Shown here piece after piece: positions 1 through 9,037 of a stretch of 38,527 bases of DNA. The position numbers and the translations under genes are program-made. The stretch is from Pseudomonadota bacterium. GTDB lineage: Bacteria; Pseudomonadota; Gammaproteobacteria; Burkholderiales; Burkholderiaceae_C. The DNA lies in the NCBI GenBank assembly GCA_021847345.1, contig JAJZTW010000003.1, positions 1 through 38,527 on the forward strand. The letters run 5' to 3'. The number at the start of each line of letters is the position of its first letter. Within the stretch, counting starts at the first letter, position 1. The notes below the pieces were generated by a model, which saw only the letters and a list, made by a program, of their open reading frames with translations, was not told the origin of the DNA and ran no database searches.

Positions 1-2
1 GC

Positions 3-203
3 GAGCGCCTGCTCGAGTTCGACGTCAGCGCCGAGCAGGCGGCGCGCCTGCACGGGCCCGTGGGGCTGCGCCTGGGAGGCCTGACGCCGCCGGAGATCGC
101 CATGAGCATCGTCGCCGAGATGACCGCCGTGCAGCGCGGCGCCGACCTCGCCCAGCCGCTGACCGACTGGAGCGCGTCGGCGTCGATCTGCGCGCTTTCC
201 TGA
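3..203 (+). CDS. XdhC/CoxI family protein, C-terminal fragment
   Basis: The reading frame is open from the left edge and ends at TGA 201-203, leaving 66 residues of the C-terminus. The piece contains RLHGPVGLRLGG followed by TPPEIAMSIVAEM. This matches the end of the XdhC/CoxI Rossmann domain, where an 'LHAPIGLDLG...TPEEIAVSILAEI' pattern is usual. Family members help insert or sulfurate the molybdenum cofactor of xanthine dehydrogenase and CO dehydrogenase type enzymes. The start and the CxxxG part are outside the window, so I cannot say whether it is XdhC or a CoxI-like paralogue. It ends 30 bases from the stop of the convergent efflux pump gene. Confidence 0.75.
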   Translation, partial: ERLLEFDVSAEQAARLHGPVGLRLGGLTPPEIAMSIVAEMTAVQRGADLAQPLTDWSASASICALS

Positions 204-233
204 GCCGGGGACGAGCCGGCGCAGCGCGCCGCG

Positions 234-3200
234 TCAGCCCGCGTCGACGCGCCCGAAGCGCAGCGCGAGCTGGGGCAGTGCGAACAGGTTGAACGCCAGC
301 GAGGCCAGCAGACCGCCCAGCAGCACGACGGCCATCGGGCCCTCGATCTCGCGTCCGGGCGCGTGCATGCCCAGCGCCAGCGGCAGCACGCCCAGCGCGG
401 TGACCAGCGTGGTCATGACGATCGGCGCCAGGCGGTCGCACACCGCGCGCAGCACGGTCTGCGCGTCCCACGCCAGCCCCTGCTCGCGCACCAGGTGCTG
501 GGCGTGCGCGAACACCAGGATCGCATTGCGCAGGCTGATGCCCATCAGCGCCAGCAGTCCGACCGCCACGCCGATCGAGAACACCCCGCCGAGCAGCCAG
601 ATGGCGAGCATGCCGCCGGCCCAGGCGACCGGCAGCGCGGCCAGCACCAGCAGCACCTGGCGCGCGCTGCGCAGCGCCATCGCCAGCAACAGCACCAGCG
701 CCGCGCCCACCAGCAGCGTGTCGACGGCCACGCGCCGCAGCGAGGCGGCTCGCTGCTCGGCCTCGCCGTGGTAGCTCAGCACCACCCCGGGCGGCAAGCG
801 CAGGCGGCGCTGCACGGCCTGGCGGGCGCTGCGAACGAAACCCGTGAGGTCGGGCGACATGGTGGCTGCCAGCACCTGCTGGGTCCGCTGGCCGTCGATG
901 TGGACGATGCGCCCGGGCGCGCTGACCAGGCGCATCGAAACCAGTTCGCGCAAGGGCACGAACCCGTCGTGCGGCGTGAGCACCGGAAGTTCCCCCAGCG
1001 CGTGCGGATTGTCGCGCTGCGAGGCCCGCAGCACGACCCGCACCGGCACCGGCACCGCGCCCCGGTACACGGTTCCGACCTCGCTGCCGGCGACGGCGGT
1101 GTGCACGGCCCGCAGCACCTCCAGGGGCTGCAGCCCCCAGCGCTGCAAGGCCTGCTCGCGCAGGCGCAGCCTGAGTTGCGGAACCCCGGGGGGCGATGCC
1201 ACCTGCACACCGGTCGCGCCGGGCAGCGCGGCCAGCACGCGCGCCACCTGCTGCGCGGTGGCGGCGATCACGTCCAGGCGGTTGCCGGTGACGTCGACCA
1301 CCAGCGGCGCGCTGCTGCCGCCGGCCAGGGTCTCGTCCAGGCGCTCGCCGAAAAAGCTGTTGATGCGGAACGTGGCCCCGGCGAAGCCGGCCAGCACCCG
1401 CTGGATGTCCCGCAGCGCGCGCGCGGAGTCGACCCCGTTGCGCAGCGTGACCTCGATCTCGCTGCTCTCGGTGCCGGCGGCGTCGGGGGAAAGCCCGGCA
1501 CGCCCGACATGCTGCGCGACCACGCGCACCTGCGGCAGGCGCTGCAGCGCGGCGTCGACGCGCGCGCCCATGTCCAGCGAGGCCTGCAGCGACGCGCCCG
1601 GCGCGAGATGCATGTGCACGACGAACTGCCCTTCCTGCAGCGGAGGCAGGAAACTGCCGCCGATCGATGTCGCCGCCCACGCGCCGGCCGCCACCACCAG
1701 CACGCTCAGCCCGGCCGCCGCCTGCCAATGCCCGAGCAGGCGTTGCTGCAGCCCCATGTAGTGGCGCTGCGCGAACCGCACCGGAGCAGGCAGATGGCTG
1801 GCGGCGCTGTCGCGCACCAGCAGCAGTGCGCACAGCGCCGGCGTGACGGTCAGCGCCACCAGCAGCGAGGCCAGCACGGCCAGCGCGTAGGCCTGGGCGA
1901 GCGGCGAGAACAGGCGTCCGGCCAGGCCCGGCATGAGCAGCACCGGAATCACCACCAGCAGCACCGCGGCCGTCGCGTAGACCACGGCCGCGCGCACCTC
2001 CAGGCAGGCGGCCAGCACCACCTGCAGGTCGGGCAGCGGCTGCGCCAGCGCACGATTGGCGCGCAGGCGCCGCAGCACGTTCTCGACGTCGATCACGGCG
2101 TCGTCGACGACCACGCCGATGGCGATCGCCAGCCCACCCAGGGTCATGACGTTGAGACTCACGCCCTTGGCCGTGAGCACGGCCACCGCCGCCAGCAACG
2201 ACAGCGGGATGGCCAGGCTCGACACCAGCGCGGCGCGCCAGTCGAGCAGCGCCAGCAGGATCACCAGCACGACCAGCGCACCGCCCAGCAGCAGCGAACT
2301 GCTCACGTTGTGCATGGCCAGGTGGATGAAATCGGCGGGGCGGAACGACGGGTGGTGCAGCACCACGCCCTGCTCGAGCAGGCCGGCGCGCACACGCTCC
2401 AGCGCCTGCTCCACGCCGCGCGTGACGCGCAGCGTGTTGGCGCCGTACTGCGCGCTGACCACCAGCAGCACCGCCGGTCGGCCCCGCAGGCTGGCAGCGC
2501 CCACCGCCGGCAGCGGCGCGAAACGCACGTCGGCCACGTCGCCCAGCGTGATGGAGCCCTGCGGCGTTGCGCGCAACACGGCACCCGCCAGTGCGCGGGC
2601 GTCGGCGTCGAGCCCGTCGGTCTGCAGCAGCAGGCGCTGCTGCGAGGTGTCGATGAAACCGGCTCCGAGCACGCCGGCGGCGCGCCGCGCCGCCGCCCGT
2701 ACCTGGTCGAGGCCGACACCGAAGCGCAACAGGTCCCGCGCGCGAACCTGCACCTGCAGGGCCCGCGGCCTGCCGCCGTACACCAGCACGTCGGCCACCC
2801 CCGGCACCGCCATGATCTGCGGCAGCACCTGCCAGCGTGCGATGGTGTGCAGGCGCATCAGGCTCAGGTGGGGCGCCGTGAGCTCGACGATCAATACCGT
2901 GCCGGTGGACGAACTCAGCGGCGTCAGGCGCGGCGCCGAAACGCCGCTCGGGAGACGGACCACCGCCAGGCGCTGCGCGACGCGCCAGCGGTCGGCCTGC
3001 AGCGAGCCGCCGGCGCGGAACTGGATGCTCAGCACCGACAGCCCCGGGCTGCTGCGCGAGACCACCCGGCGCACTCCCAGCAGGCCGCCGGCCGCCTGCT
3101 CCAGCGGGTCGGTGACCAGCAGTTCCACCTGCTTGGGGCTGAACCCCGGGGCGCGGGTCTGTACCTTGACCACGGTGGGCGCGAACTCCGGGAACACGTC

Positions 3201-3326
3201 GGTGGCCGCGCCATGCGCCACCAGCAAGGCCAGCGCGCCCAGCAGCAGGGCCAGCGCGACGACCACGCCACGGCGCCGCACACTGGCGCCGATCAGCGCC
3301 GCCTGCAGGCCCTGTTGCGCCGCCAT
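234..3326 (-). CDS. Heavy-metal-type RND efflux pump, inner-membrane permease (CusA/CzcA family)
   Basis: Inner-membrane proton antiporter of a tripartite efflux system; 1030 residues, normal for the family. The first transmembrane helix follows the start (VVVALALLLGALALLV), then a periplasmic porter domain, a central block of helices, a second porter domain and a final helix block. In the helix that normally carries the proton-relay acids it has VVVDDAVIDVEN at about residues 404-415. This differs from the DFG...DGA form of CzcA-like pumps and resembles the subgroup I recall as HME5, whose substrate is unclear. ATG 3326 overlaps the adaptor stop in TGATG, implying translational coupling. It is the last gene of the OMF-adaptor-pump operon. 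The metal substrate cannot be told from sequence; a non-metal substrate is possible. Confidence 0.88.
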   Translation of the reverse strand: MAAQQGLQAALIGASVRRRGVVVALALLLGALALLVAHGAATDVFPEFAPTVVKVQTRAPGFSPKQVELLVTDPLEQAAGGLLGVRRVVSRSSPGLSVLSIQFRAGGSLQADRWRVAQRLAVVRLPSGVSAPRLTPLSSSTGTVLIVELTAPHLSLMRLHTIARWQVLPQIMAVPGVADVLVYGGRPRALQVQVRARDLLRFGVGLDQVRAAARRAAGVLGAGFIDTSQQRLLLQTDGLDADARALAGAVLRATPQGSITLGDVADVRFAPLPAVGAASLRGRPAVLLVVSAQYGANTLRVTRGVEQALERVRAGLLEQGVVLHHPSFRPADFIHLAMHNVSSSLLLGGALVVLVILLALLDWRAALVSSLAIPLSLLAAVAVLTAKGVSLNVMTLGGLAIAIGVVVDDAVIDVENVLRRLRANRALAQPLPDLQVVLAACLEVRAAVVYATAAVLLVVIPVLLMPGLAGRLFSPLAQAYALAVLASLLVALTVTPALCALLLVRDSAASHLPAPVRFAQRHYMGLQQRLLGHWQAAAGLSVLVVAAGAWAATSIGGSFLPPLQEGQFVVHMHLAPGASLQASLDMGARVDAALQRLPQVRVVAQHVGRAGLSPDAAGTESSEIEVTLRNGVDSARALRDIQRVLAGFAGATFRINSFFGERLDETLAGGSSAPLVVDVTGNRLDVIAATAQQVARVLAALPGATGVQVASPPGVPQLRLRLREQALQRWGLQPLEVLRAVHTAVAGSEVGTVYRGAVPVPVRVVLRASQRDNPHALGELPVLTPHDGFVPLRELVSMRLVSAPGRIVHIDGQRTQQVLAATMSPDLTGFVRSARQAVQRRLRLPPGVVLSYHGEAEQRAASLRRVAVDTLLVGAALVLLLAMALRSARQVLLVLAALPVAWAGGMLAIWLLGGVFSIGVAVGLLALMGISLRNAILVFAHAQHLVREQGLAWDAQTVLRAVCDRLAPIVMTTLVTALGVLPLALGMHAPGREIEGPMAVVLLGGLLASLAFNLFALPQLALRFGRVDAG

Positions 3327-4384
3327 CAGTCGTCCCCGTCGTCGGCGTTTCCCGCCGGCGGCAAGGTGTGTGCCTCCGGCGGCGGCGTGAGCAACAGTCC
3401 GGCGCCGCCGCTGACCACATCGGTGGCCGGCCATCCCGGCTGCACGTACCCGCCGTCCAGCGGCCAGCGCGTCGACACCTGGCGCGCGGTGAACTGGCGA
3501 TCCCCGCGCGACGCCGGCGCGGAAGCGACGAACACGAACGCGCGCCCGCCGTGGAACAGCACGGCCGACGCCGGCAGCCACACGCCCTGCCGCGGCGTCG
3601 CCGACTCGATCACGGCCTCCAGGCGCAGCCCCGGCTGCAGCGCGTCGCTCGCCCGGGCAAGCCCCAGGTAGGCCAGGCCCTGCGAGATCTCGCCGGCGCG
3701 CGGCGCCGGCCCCAGCAGCCGCAGCGGCACGCCGGGCGAAGGCGAGCGCGTCGAGTCCGACGCAGCGGGAAGGCGCACGCGGACCCGCGCGCCGGGCGCC
3801 AGGCGACGCCCCGGCGGCAGCAGCACCCTCAACACCCGTTCCCGGCCCTGCGCCAACGCGTCCGCCAGCCCGGGCTGGCGGCGCAGGCGTCGGCCCAGCG
3901 TCGGCCCGAGAACGGCCGCGCGCTCGGCCCGCGCCGCGCGCAGCGCGCTTTGGGCGGCAGCCAGCCCCGCCTGCGCTCGCAGGCGCCCGGCGCGCGCCTG
4001 CTCGACGGTGGCCTGCGCCACGTCCTGGCCGGCCGCGAACAGCGCGCGCGCCTGGCGCGAGCGCAGCGTGGCCAGCTCCAGCTCGGCACGTGCCTGGGCG
4101 CGACGCGCACGGGCGTCGTCCAGCGCGGCCTGCGCCTGCAGCAGGCGACCCGGGTCGAGCACCTCGGCCATGCCCAAGCGCTTGCGCCGGTAGGAACGCA
4201 CGGCGAGGTGCTCGATGCGCAGCCCCGAGGCCCGCTGCTGCGACGCGCTCCACGAAACCGGCGGCGGCAAGGCCGTCTGCGCACCCGCCGGCACGCTCAC
4301 GGCCCAGGCGCAAAGACCCAGCAGGCCGGCAAGCAACAGGCGAGGCAGCAGGTCGTGCAAAGAGTGCTTGAACAGGATGGTCAC
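3326..4384 (-). CDS. RND efflux periplasmic adaptor (membrane fusion protein)
   Basis: Periplasmic adaptor expected to link the pump to the outer-membrane channel; 352 residues. It begins with a Sec-type signal (hydrophobic LLLAGLLGLCAWAV, then PAGAQ). A long, Ala/Arg-rich alpha-helical hairpin follows at about residues 75-175 (QAQAALDDARARRAQARAEL and onward), then a beta-barrel/membrane-proximal part with PASAVLFHGGRAFVFV. The stretch between the signal and the coiled coil is short, so the N-terminal half-lipoyl and barrel strands look reduced compared with CusB/CzcB. No His- or Met-rich metal-binding head is visible. It overlaps the OMF gene by 4 bases (ATGA) and the pump by 1 base. The adaptor role is firm from context; the substrate is unknown. 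Confidence 0.82.
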   Translation of the reverse strand: MTILFKHSLHDLLPRLLLAGLLGLCAWAVSVPAGAQTALPPPVSWSASQQRASGLRIEHLAVRSYRRKRLGMAEVLDPGRLLQAQAALDDARARRAQARAELELATLRSRQARALFAAGQDVAQATVEQARAGRLRAQAGLAAAQSALRAARAERAAVLGPTLGRRLRRQPGLADALAQGRERVLRVLLPPGRRLAPGARVRVRLPAASDSTRSPSPGVPLRLLGPAPRAGEISQGLAYLGLARASDALQPGLRLEAVIESATPRQGVWLPASAVLFHGGRAFVFVASAPASRGDRQFTARQVSTRWPLDGGYVQPGWPATDVVSGGAGLLLTPPPEAHTLPPAGNADDGDD

Positions 4385-5826
4385 GTTTGCGCGTCAGGCG
4401 TCGGCAAAGCCCGGGCCCGGCCCGTATCCGCGCCGATGGCCGGCGCGCCCCTACCCTGCAGCGCGGCGCGCAGGCGCACCAGCGCCTGCCACTGCCTGCT
4501 GCGCGCGCGCAGCAGGTCCTGCTGCGCCTGCAGCCAGCGCTGGCGCACCAGCACGCGCTGCAGCGGATCGATCCATTCGCGAGTGGTGGCGGCGTCGGCG
4601 CTGACCCAGGCCCGCCGCGCGCGGCGCCAGCCCTGCCGCGCCACGCGCTGCGCAAGGTCGGCCGCACGCAGCTCGGCGCGCGCCTGTTCGATGCGCGACG
4701 CCGCGCGTGCCTGCACCTCGAGCAGCCGATCCTGCGCCAGCGCCTGGCGCGCGCGGGCGGCGTCGATCTGGCCTTCGTGATGATTCAGCAGCGGCAGCGG
4801 CAGGGTCGCCGTCAGCGTCAGGTCGTTCGCCCCCTGGTCGCGCTCGGCCCCCGGCGCCACGCTCGCCGGCGCACCGTCGCGCAGGCTGATCTGGCGTTGC
4901 ACCTCGGCGCGCGCGGCGAGCACGCGCTGCCACGCCGCCTGCACGTCCGCGCGCTGTTGCAGCGCCTGCTGCGCGAGCCGTCGCGGCGGCAGCCTGAAGC
5001 GCCCCGGCGCCGGGGCGTCGAGGCTGTGCAGATCGAGCACCTCGCGATGCAGCGCGCGGCCCGGCACGCCGACCGCGGCGGCCAGCCGCAGTCTCGCCGA
5101 CTCCAGGCCTGCCTGCGCGTCCAGCACGGCACGCCGCTGCAGGCGCAGCACACGACGCTGTTCGTCGACCCGCCAGGCAGACACCCAGCCCTGCTGCTCG
5201 CGCTGCTGCAGCACCTGCTCGCGTCGCAGCTCGACGGCCAGCAGCTGGCGCTGCAGCGCCAGCTCGCGCCGAGCCGTCCAGCAGTCGACGAATGCCCCAT
5301 CCACCTGCCTGCGCAGATGCCAGGCGCTGGCGCGCAACATCAGCCGCGCCGCGCGCAACCCGGCCTCGGCGCGCTGCTCCTGCGCCCTGCGCTGCTCGTG
5401 CGACCACAGCAACAGCCCGATCGCAGCTCCGATGGTCCACGGCGAAGGCAGCGCGGCGGCCTGCGTGGCCTGGTACTTGAAGCCCAGCTGCAGGCGCGGA
5501 TCCGGCCACTGCCGGGCCAGGCGCAGGTCGGCCCGCGCCAGCTCCACGCCGTCGCGCGCCAGCCGCAACGAGGGATGAAAGTACAACGCCGCCAGGCGCA
5601 ACTGGCGCGCGCTCCACGCAGCGCCGGGCGCATGCTGCGCCCCCTGGGCGCCGAGCCAGCGCTGCAGCCCGGGCTGCTGCAGGCCACGTGCCAGCCAATG
5701 CCCTGCGCCGGCGGCGGGGGTTTCGGCCACGCGCACGGGCGGCGGCGCGGCGCAGGCGCCGAGCAACAGCAGCGCCGCGAGCGCGCCGGCCAGCCGCGCC
5801 CGCGCGGCAGCCGACGGCGCGGGCAC
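4381..5826 (-). CDS. TolC/CusC-like outer-membrane efflux lipoprotein
   Basis: Outer-membrane channel of the tripartite pump. A lipobox LLLLGAC lies near the N-terminus, followed by two repeats rich in Ala/Arg/Gln helices typical of the OEP (TolC) family. Start choice is uncertain. The longest frame opens with TTG at 5871 (496 aa) but would give a 40-residue pre-lipobox region. GTG at 5826 gives a 24-residue lipoprotein signal and 481 aa, which I prefer; neither has a clear ribosome binding site. It is the first gene of the efflux operon and its stop overlaps the adaptor start (ATGA). It is separated from the upstream sulfur operon by a hairpin at 5911-5945, so it may have its own promoter or be read from the cys operon. 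Confidence 0.82.
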   Translation of the reverse strand: MPAPSAAARARLAGALAALLLLGACAAPPPVRVAETPAAGAGHWLARGLQQPGLQRWLGAQGAQHAPGAAWSARQLRLAALYFHPSLRLARDGVELARADLRLARQWPDPRLQLGFKYQATQAAALPSPWTIGAAIGLLLWSHEQRRAQEQRAEAGLRAARLMLRASAWHLRRQVDGAFVDCWTARRELALQRQLLAVELRREQVLQQREQQGWVSAWRVDEQRRVLRLQRRAVLDAQAGLESARLRLAAAVGVPGRALHREVLDLHSLDAPAPGRFRLPPRRLAQQALQQRADVQAAWQRVLAARAEVQRQISLRDGAPASVAPGAERDQGANDLTLTATLPLPLLNHHEGQIDAARARQALAQDRLLEVQARAASRIEQARAELRAADLAQRVARQGWRRARRAWVSADAATTREWIDPLQRVLVRQRWLQAQQDLLRARSRQWQALVRLRAALQGRGAPAIGADTGRARALPTPDAQT

Positions 5827-5910
5827 CGCCAGGCAGGCTCGGGGTCGGCGGCCGGGGAGGGCTGGGTGCAAGGCAGCGAGGCGGCTGGGGTGGAAAAGCC
5901 TGCAAGCCTA

Positions 5911-5945
5911 ACCGCGACGCCCGCGCGCTGCCACGCCGTCGCGGT
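5911..5945 (-). terminator. Hairpin between SUMT gene and efflux operon
   Basis: Perfect 9-bp inverted repeat (ACCGCGACG / CGTCGCGGT) with a 17-base loop in the gap between the SUMT stop and the outer-membrane factor. On the minus strand it is followed only after 14 or more bases by a TTTT run, so it is not a classical intrinsic terminator. It could be a weak terminator, an mRNA end protector, or a site limiting read-through into the pump genes. Confidence 0.35.
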
Positions 5946-5955
5946 AAGAAGTCCT

Positions 5956-6759
5956 TCAGCGTGCTACCGGCGCGGCCGCTGCCCGGCGCGCGCGCGGCCG
6001 CGCCGGCTGCTGCGCAACCGCCTCGGCGCCCACCCCGACCACGACCACGGTGGGGCGTCCGGCATGCAACAGCGAGGCACGCGCCAGATCGGCCAGTGCG
6101 TGGCTGCTGTGCAGCATGTCGTCGCAGCCGGCGCGCGAGACCACGCTGACCGGCGTGGCGGCGTCCCAGCCCGAACCGAGCAGCTCGCGGGCCAGCGCGC
6201 CGAGCTTGCGCCCGGCCATGTAGTAGACCTCGGTATCGGCACGGCGCGCGGTGCCGGCCGTGGCGGCACCCCCGTCGCCGGACTCGTCGCCGGGCTCGCC
6301 GTCCTGCTCGCCGCGACCTTGCCGGACCATGGCCGTGCAAAGCGCCACGCTGCGCCCGCGGCCGCGCCGCGTCAGCGGACGTGCGGTATCGGCGGCCGCA
6401 GCCAGCGCCGCGCTGATTCCCGGGACGATCTCGAAATCCAGCCCGGCCTCGCGCACCGCCTGCAGTTCCTCGTCGAGACGCCCGAACACGCTCGGATCGC
6501 CCCCCTTCAGGCGCACCACCAGCGCGTGCCGTCGGCCCATGCGCACCAGCAAGGCGCAGATCACGTCCTGCGGCGTGCTGGCGCGAAAGCCCCGCTTGCC
6601 CACGTCGATCCAGTTCGCGCCGGGCGCCAGCTCGCGCAGGCCGTCGCCGACCAGCGCGTCGTACAGCACGACGTCGGCCTGGCCCAGCAGGCGCGCGGCG
6701 CGCACGGTGAGCAGATCGGGCGCCCCCGGGCCGGCACCGACGAAGGCGATGCGTCCCAT
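5956..6759 (-). CDS. cobA: Uroporphyrinogen-III C-methyltransferase (SUMT, CobA-type)
   Basis: Methylates uroporphyrinogen III at C2 and C7 with SAM to give precorrin-2, the precursor of the siroheme needed by the sulfite reductase in this operon. It is 267 residues long. It has the N-terminal VGAGPGAPDLLTVRA glycine loop and the SAM-site VVRLKGGDPSVFGR at about 82-94, then IVPGISAALAAAA. No CysG-type dehydrogenase/ferrochelatase domain is attached, so those steps must come from elsewhere. A Gly/Glu/Asp-rich stretch at residues 147-174 replaces the usual compact loop before the EVYYMAGRK strand. ATG 6759 overlaps the cysN stop (TGATG), and it is the last gene of the cys operon. Confidence 0.9.
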   Translation of the reverse strand: MGRIAFVGAGPGAPDLLTVRAARLLGQADVVLYDALVGDGLRELAPGANWIDVGKRGFRASTPQDVICALLVRMGRRHALVVRLKGGDPSVFGRLDEELQAVREAGLDFEIVPGISAALAAAADTARPLTRRGRGRSVALCTAMVRQGRGEQDGEPGDESGDGGAATAGTARRADTEVYYMAGRKLGALARELLGSGWDAATPVSVVSRAGCDDMLHSSHALADLARASLLHAGRPTVVVVGVGAEAVAQQPARPRARRAAAAPVAR

Positions 6760-8078
6760 CACGCAGGCACCGCCTGGTCGACCAGCAGCGCGCCGCTGGT
6801 TCGATGGCTGTGCGGGTCGACCAGGATCATGCCGCCGGCGACATGGTTGTCCGCGTAGCGCGCCAGCGGCAGCTCCGACTGCGCCTGCACGCGCACGCGC
6901 CCGATGTCGTTGGGGCCCAGCGCGCTGGCCTCGACGCGGTCGAGGGTGTGGATGTCCAGGCGCGCATGCACCTGGACGATGCGCGCCGCCACCCAGGCAT
7001 GACCGTGGCGCAGCCAGTACTTGCGGCCGAGCACGGCCGGCTCGCTGTCGAGCCAGGCCAGCGTCGCGTCGAACTCGCGCGCCGCCGGCGTCGCCTGGGC
7101 GGCGTCGCCGAGCCAGTCGCCGCGGGAGACATCCAGGTGCTGGTCCAGCACCACCCCGGCCGACTGTCCGGCCGCGCACTCCTGCACGCGCAGCCCCGCG
7201 TGCCAGATCTCGGCCACGCCGGCGAGCTGCCCGCCAGGATGCACCCGCAGCTGCTGCCCCACCCGCACCCCGCCGCGAGCCACGCGCCCCCACAGCGTGC
7301 GCCGGGGGTTGCCCGCGGCGTCGTGCCCGCGGGCCACGTACTGCACCGGCAGCAGCAGCGAGCCGTCGGCCGCCGGCTCGCCGGCCGGCAACTGCTCCAG
7401 CAGCTGCAGCAGCGACGGCCCGCTCCACCAGGGCCAGTGCGCCGACGCCTGCACCACGTTGTCGGCGCGCAGCGCCGAGATGGGAACCACTCCGGCAGGC
7501 ACGATGCCGGCACCCTGCGCGAACGACTCCAGCGCCTCGCGCACCGCGTCGAACACGCCGCGCGCATCGTCCACGGCGTCGAGCTTGTTGACCGCGAACA
7601 CGATCGAGCGCACGCGCAACAGCTGCGCCAGCAGCGCGTGGCGCCGTGTCTGCGGCAGCAGGCGCAGCGGACGCTCGGCGAGGTCGAGCTTGGTCACGTC
7701 CACCAGCACCACCGCGCAGTCGCTGCCGGCCGCGGCAGTGACCATGTTGCGCGTGTACTGCTCGTGCCCTGGCGCGTCGGCGATGATGAACTTGCGCCGC
7801 GGTGTCGCGAAGTAGCGATACGCGACGTCGATGGTGATGCCCTGCTCGCGCTCGGCCTCCAGCCCGTCGGTCAGCTGGGCCAGCAGCGACGCGTCGCTGC
7901 CGTGGCCCACCGAGTCGAGCTGGTCGGCGAGCAGTGCGCGGCTGTCCAGCAGCAGGCGCCCGATCAGCGTGCTCTTGCCGTCGTCGACGCTGCCGGCGGT
8001 CAGGAAGCGCAGCGCGGGAAGGCCGCCGGCTTCGGGCTGCACGGCGGTCGCCGCCAGCACCTCGGGTTCGGTTCGCAT
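6759..8078 (-). CDS. cysN: Sulfate adenylyltransferase subunit 1 (GTPase)
   Basis: GTP-hydrolysing subunit that drives APS formation from sulfate and ATP by CysD. It is 439 residues long, about the normal length for stand-alone CysN. G1 loop GSVDDGKS at 29-36, G3 DAPGH at 101-105 and G4 NKLD at 164-167 are all intact, followed by two EF-Tu-like beta-barrel domains. There is no fused APS kinase (CysC) domain. That agrees with the pathway going directly from APS to sulfite through the CysH found upstream. It overlaps cysD (TGATG) and the SUMT gene (TGATG) by one base each, so the three should be translated together. Confidence 0.96.
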   Translation of the reverse strand: MRTEPEVLAATAVQPEAGGLPALRFLTAGSVDDGKSTLIGRLLLDSRALLADQLDSVGHGSDASLLAQLTDGLEAEREQGITIDVAYRYFATPRRKFIIADAPGHEQYTRNMVTAAAGSDCAVVLVDVTKLDLAERPLRLLPQTRRHALLAQLLRVRSIVFAVNKLDAVDDARGVFDAVREALESFAQGAGIVPAGVVPISALRADNVVQASAHWPWWSGPSLLQLLEQLPAGEPAADGSLLLPVQYVARGHDAAGNPRRTLWGRVARGGVRVGQQLRVHPGGQLAGVAEIWHAGLRVQECAAGQSAGVVLDQHLDVSRGDWLGDAAQATPAAREFDATLAWLDSEPAVLGRKYWLRHGHAWVAARIVQVHARLDIHTLDRVEASALGPNDIGRVRVQAQSELPLARYADNHVAGGMILVDPHSHRTSGALLVDQAVPA

Positions 8079-9037
8079 CAGAAATATCCTTCCTTCTTGC
8101 GCCGCTCCATCGCGGCCTGGCTGCTGCGGTCGTCCATGCGCGTGGCGCCGCGTTCACTGTGGGTCACGTTGAGGGTCTCGGCGACCACCTCGGCGGCGCT
8201 CGCGGCGCGGCTCGGCACCGGGCAGGTGCAGCTCATGTCGCCGACGGTGCGAAAGCGCACGTCGAGTTCGCGCGGGTGCTCTCCGCTGCGCGGCGGGGTC
8301 AGCCCGGTCACCGGCACCAGCAGACCGCCGCGCTCGACGACCTCGCGGCGATGGGTGTAGTAGAGCTGCGGCAGGCGAATGTTCTCGCGGGCGATGTACA
8401 TCCACACGTCGAGCTCGGTCCAGTTGCTGATCGGAAAGGCGCGGAAATGCTCGCCCGGACGCAGGCGCGTGTTGAACAGCGACCACAGCTCGGCGCGCTG
8501 CTCCTTGGGCTGCCATTGGCCGAAGGCATCGCGGTGGCTGAAGATTCGCTCCTTGGCGCGCGCCTTTTCCTCGTCGCGGCGCGCCCCTCCGACCAGGCAG
8601 TCGAAGCCATGCTGCTCGACGGCCTCCAGCAAGGTCACGCTCTGGTGCGCGTTGCGCGACTCCAGCGGGTCGCGCAGGCGCACGCTGCCGCGGCGGATCG
8701 AATCCTCCAGATGGGCGACGATCAGCTCGTCGCCGTGACGCGCGACCTCGCGGTCGCGGAACTCGATCACCTCGGGAAAGTTGTGCCCGGTATCGACATG
8801 CAGCAGCGGCAGCGGCAGGCGACCGTCGAATTCGCCGTCGTCGCGCAGGCCGCGAAACGCCTTGTGCGCCAGGTGCAGCACCACGCAGGAGTCCTTGCCC
8901 GCGGAGAACAGCAAGGCCGGGCGCGCGAAGGCGCCGGCGACCTCGCGCAGGATGAAGATGGCCTCTTCCTCGAGCGCGTCGAGATGGCGCTGGTCGAGAG
9001 CCGGCAGCAGCTGCCGGGTTTGCAGGGGTGCATTCAT
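8078..9037 (-). CDS. cysD: Sulfate adenylyltransferase subunit 2
   Basis: Catalytic subunit forming adenosine 5'-phosphosulfate from ATP and sulfate, in complex with CysN. It has 319 residues. The PP-loop SAGKDS lies at 45-50, and the family signatures VDTGHNFPEVIEFRD, GGARRDEEKARAKERIFS and the C-terminal GATRMDDRSSQAAMERRKKEGYF region are present (the last is diagnostic for CysD). ATG 9037 overlaps the cysH stop by 4 bases. The start is supported by that overlap and by the MNAPLQ...LDALEEEAIFILRE beginning typical of the family. Confidence 0.97.
   Translation of the reverse strand: MNAPLQTRQLLPALDQRHLDALEEEAIFILREVAGAFARPALLFSAGKDSCVVLHLAHKAFRGLRDDGEFDGRLPLPLLHVDTGHNFPEVIEFRDREVARHGDELIVAHLEDSIRRGSVRLRDPLESRNAHQSVTLLEAVEQHGFDCLVGGARRDEEKARAKERIFSHRDAFGQWQPKEQRAELWSLFNTRLRPGEHFRAFPISNWTELDVWMYIARENIRLPQLYYTHRREVVERGGLLVPVTGLTPPRSGEHPRELDVRFRTVGDMSCTCPVPSRAASAAEVVAETLNVTHSERGATRMDDRSSQAAMERRKKEGYF

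Noticed and set aside
25..3671. Very long open frames of about 1,100 codons on both strands across the pump gene
   Set aside because: They are Arg/Ala/Gly/Pro- or His/Gln-rich shadow translations caused by high GC; the RND frame has clear family sequence and membrane helices.
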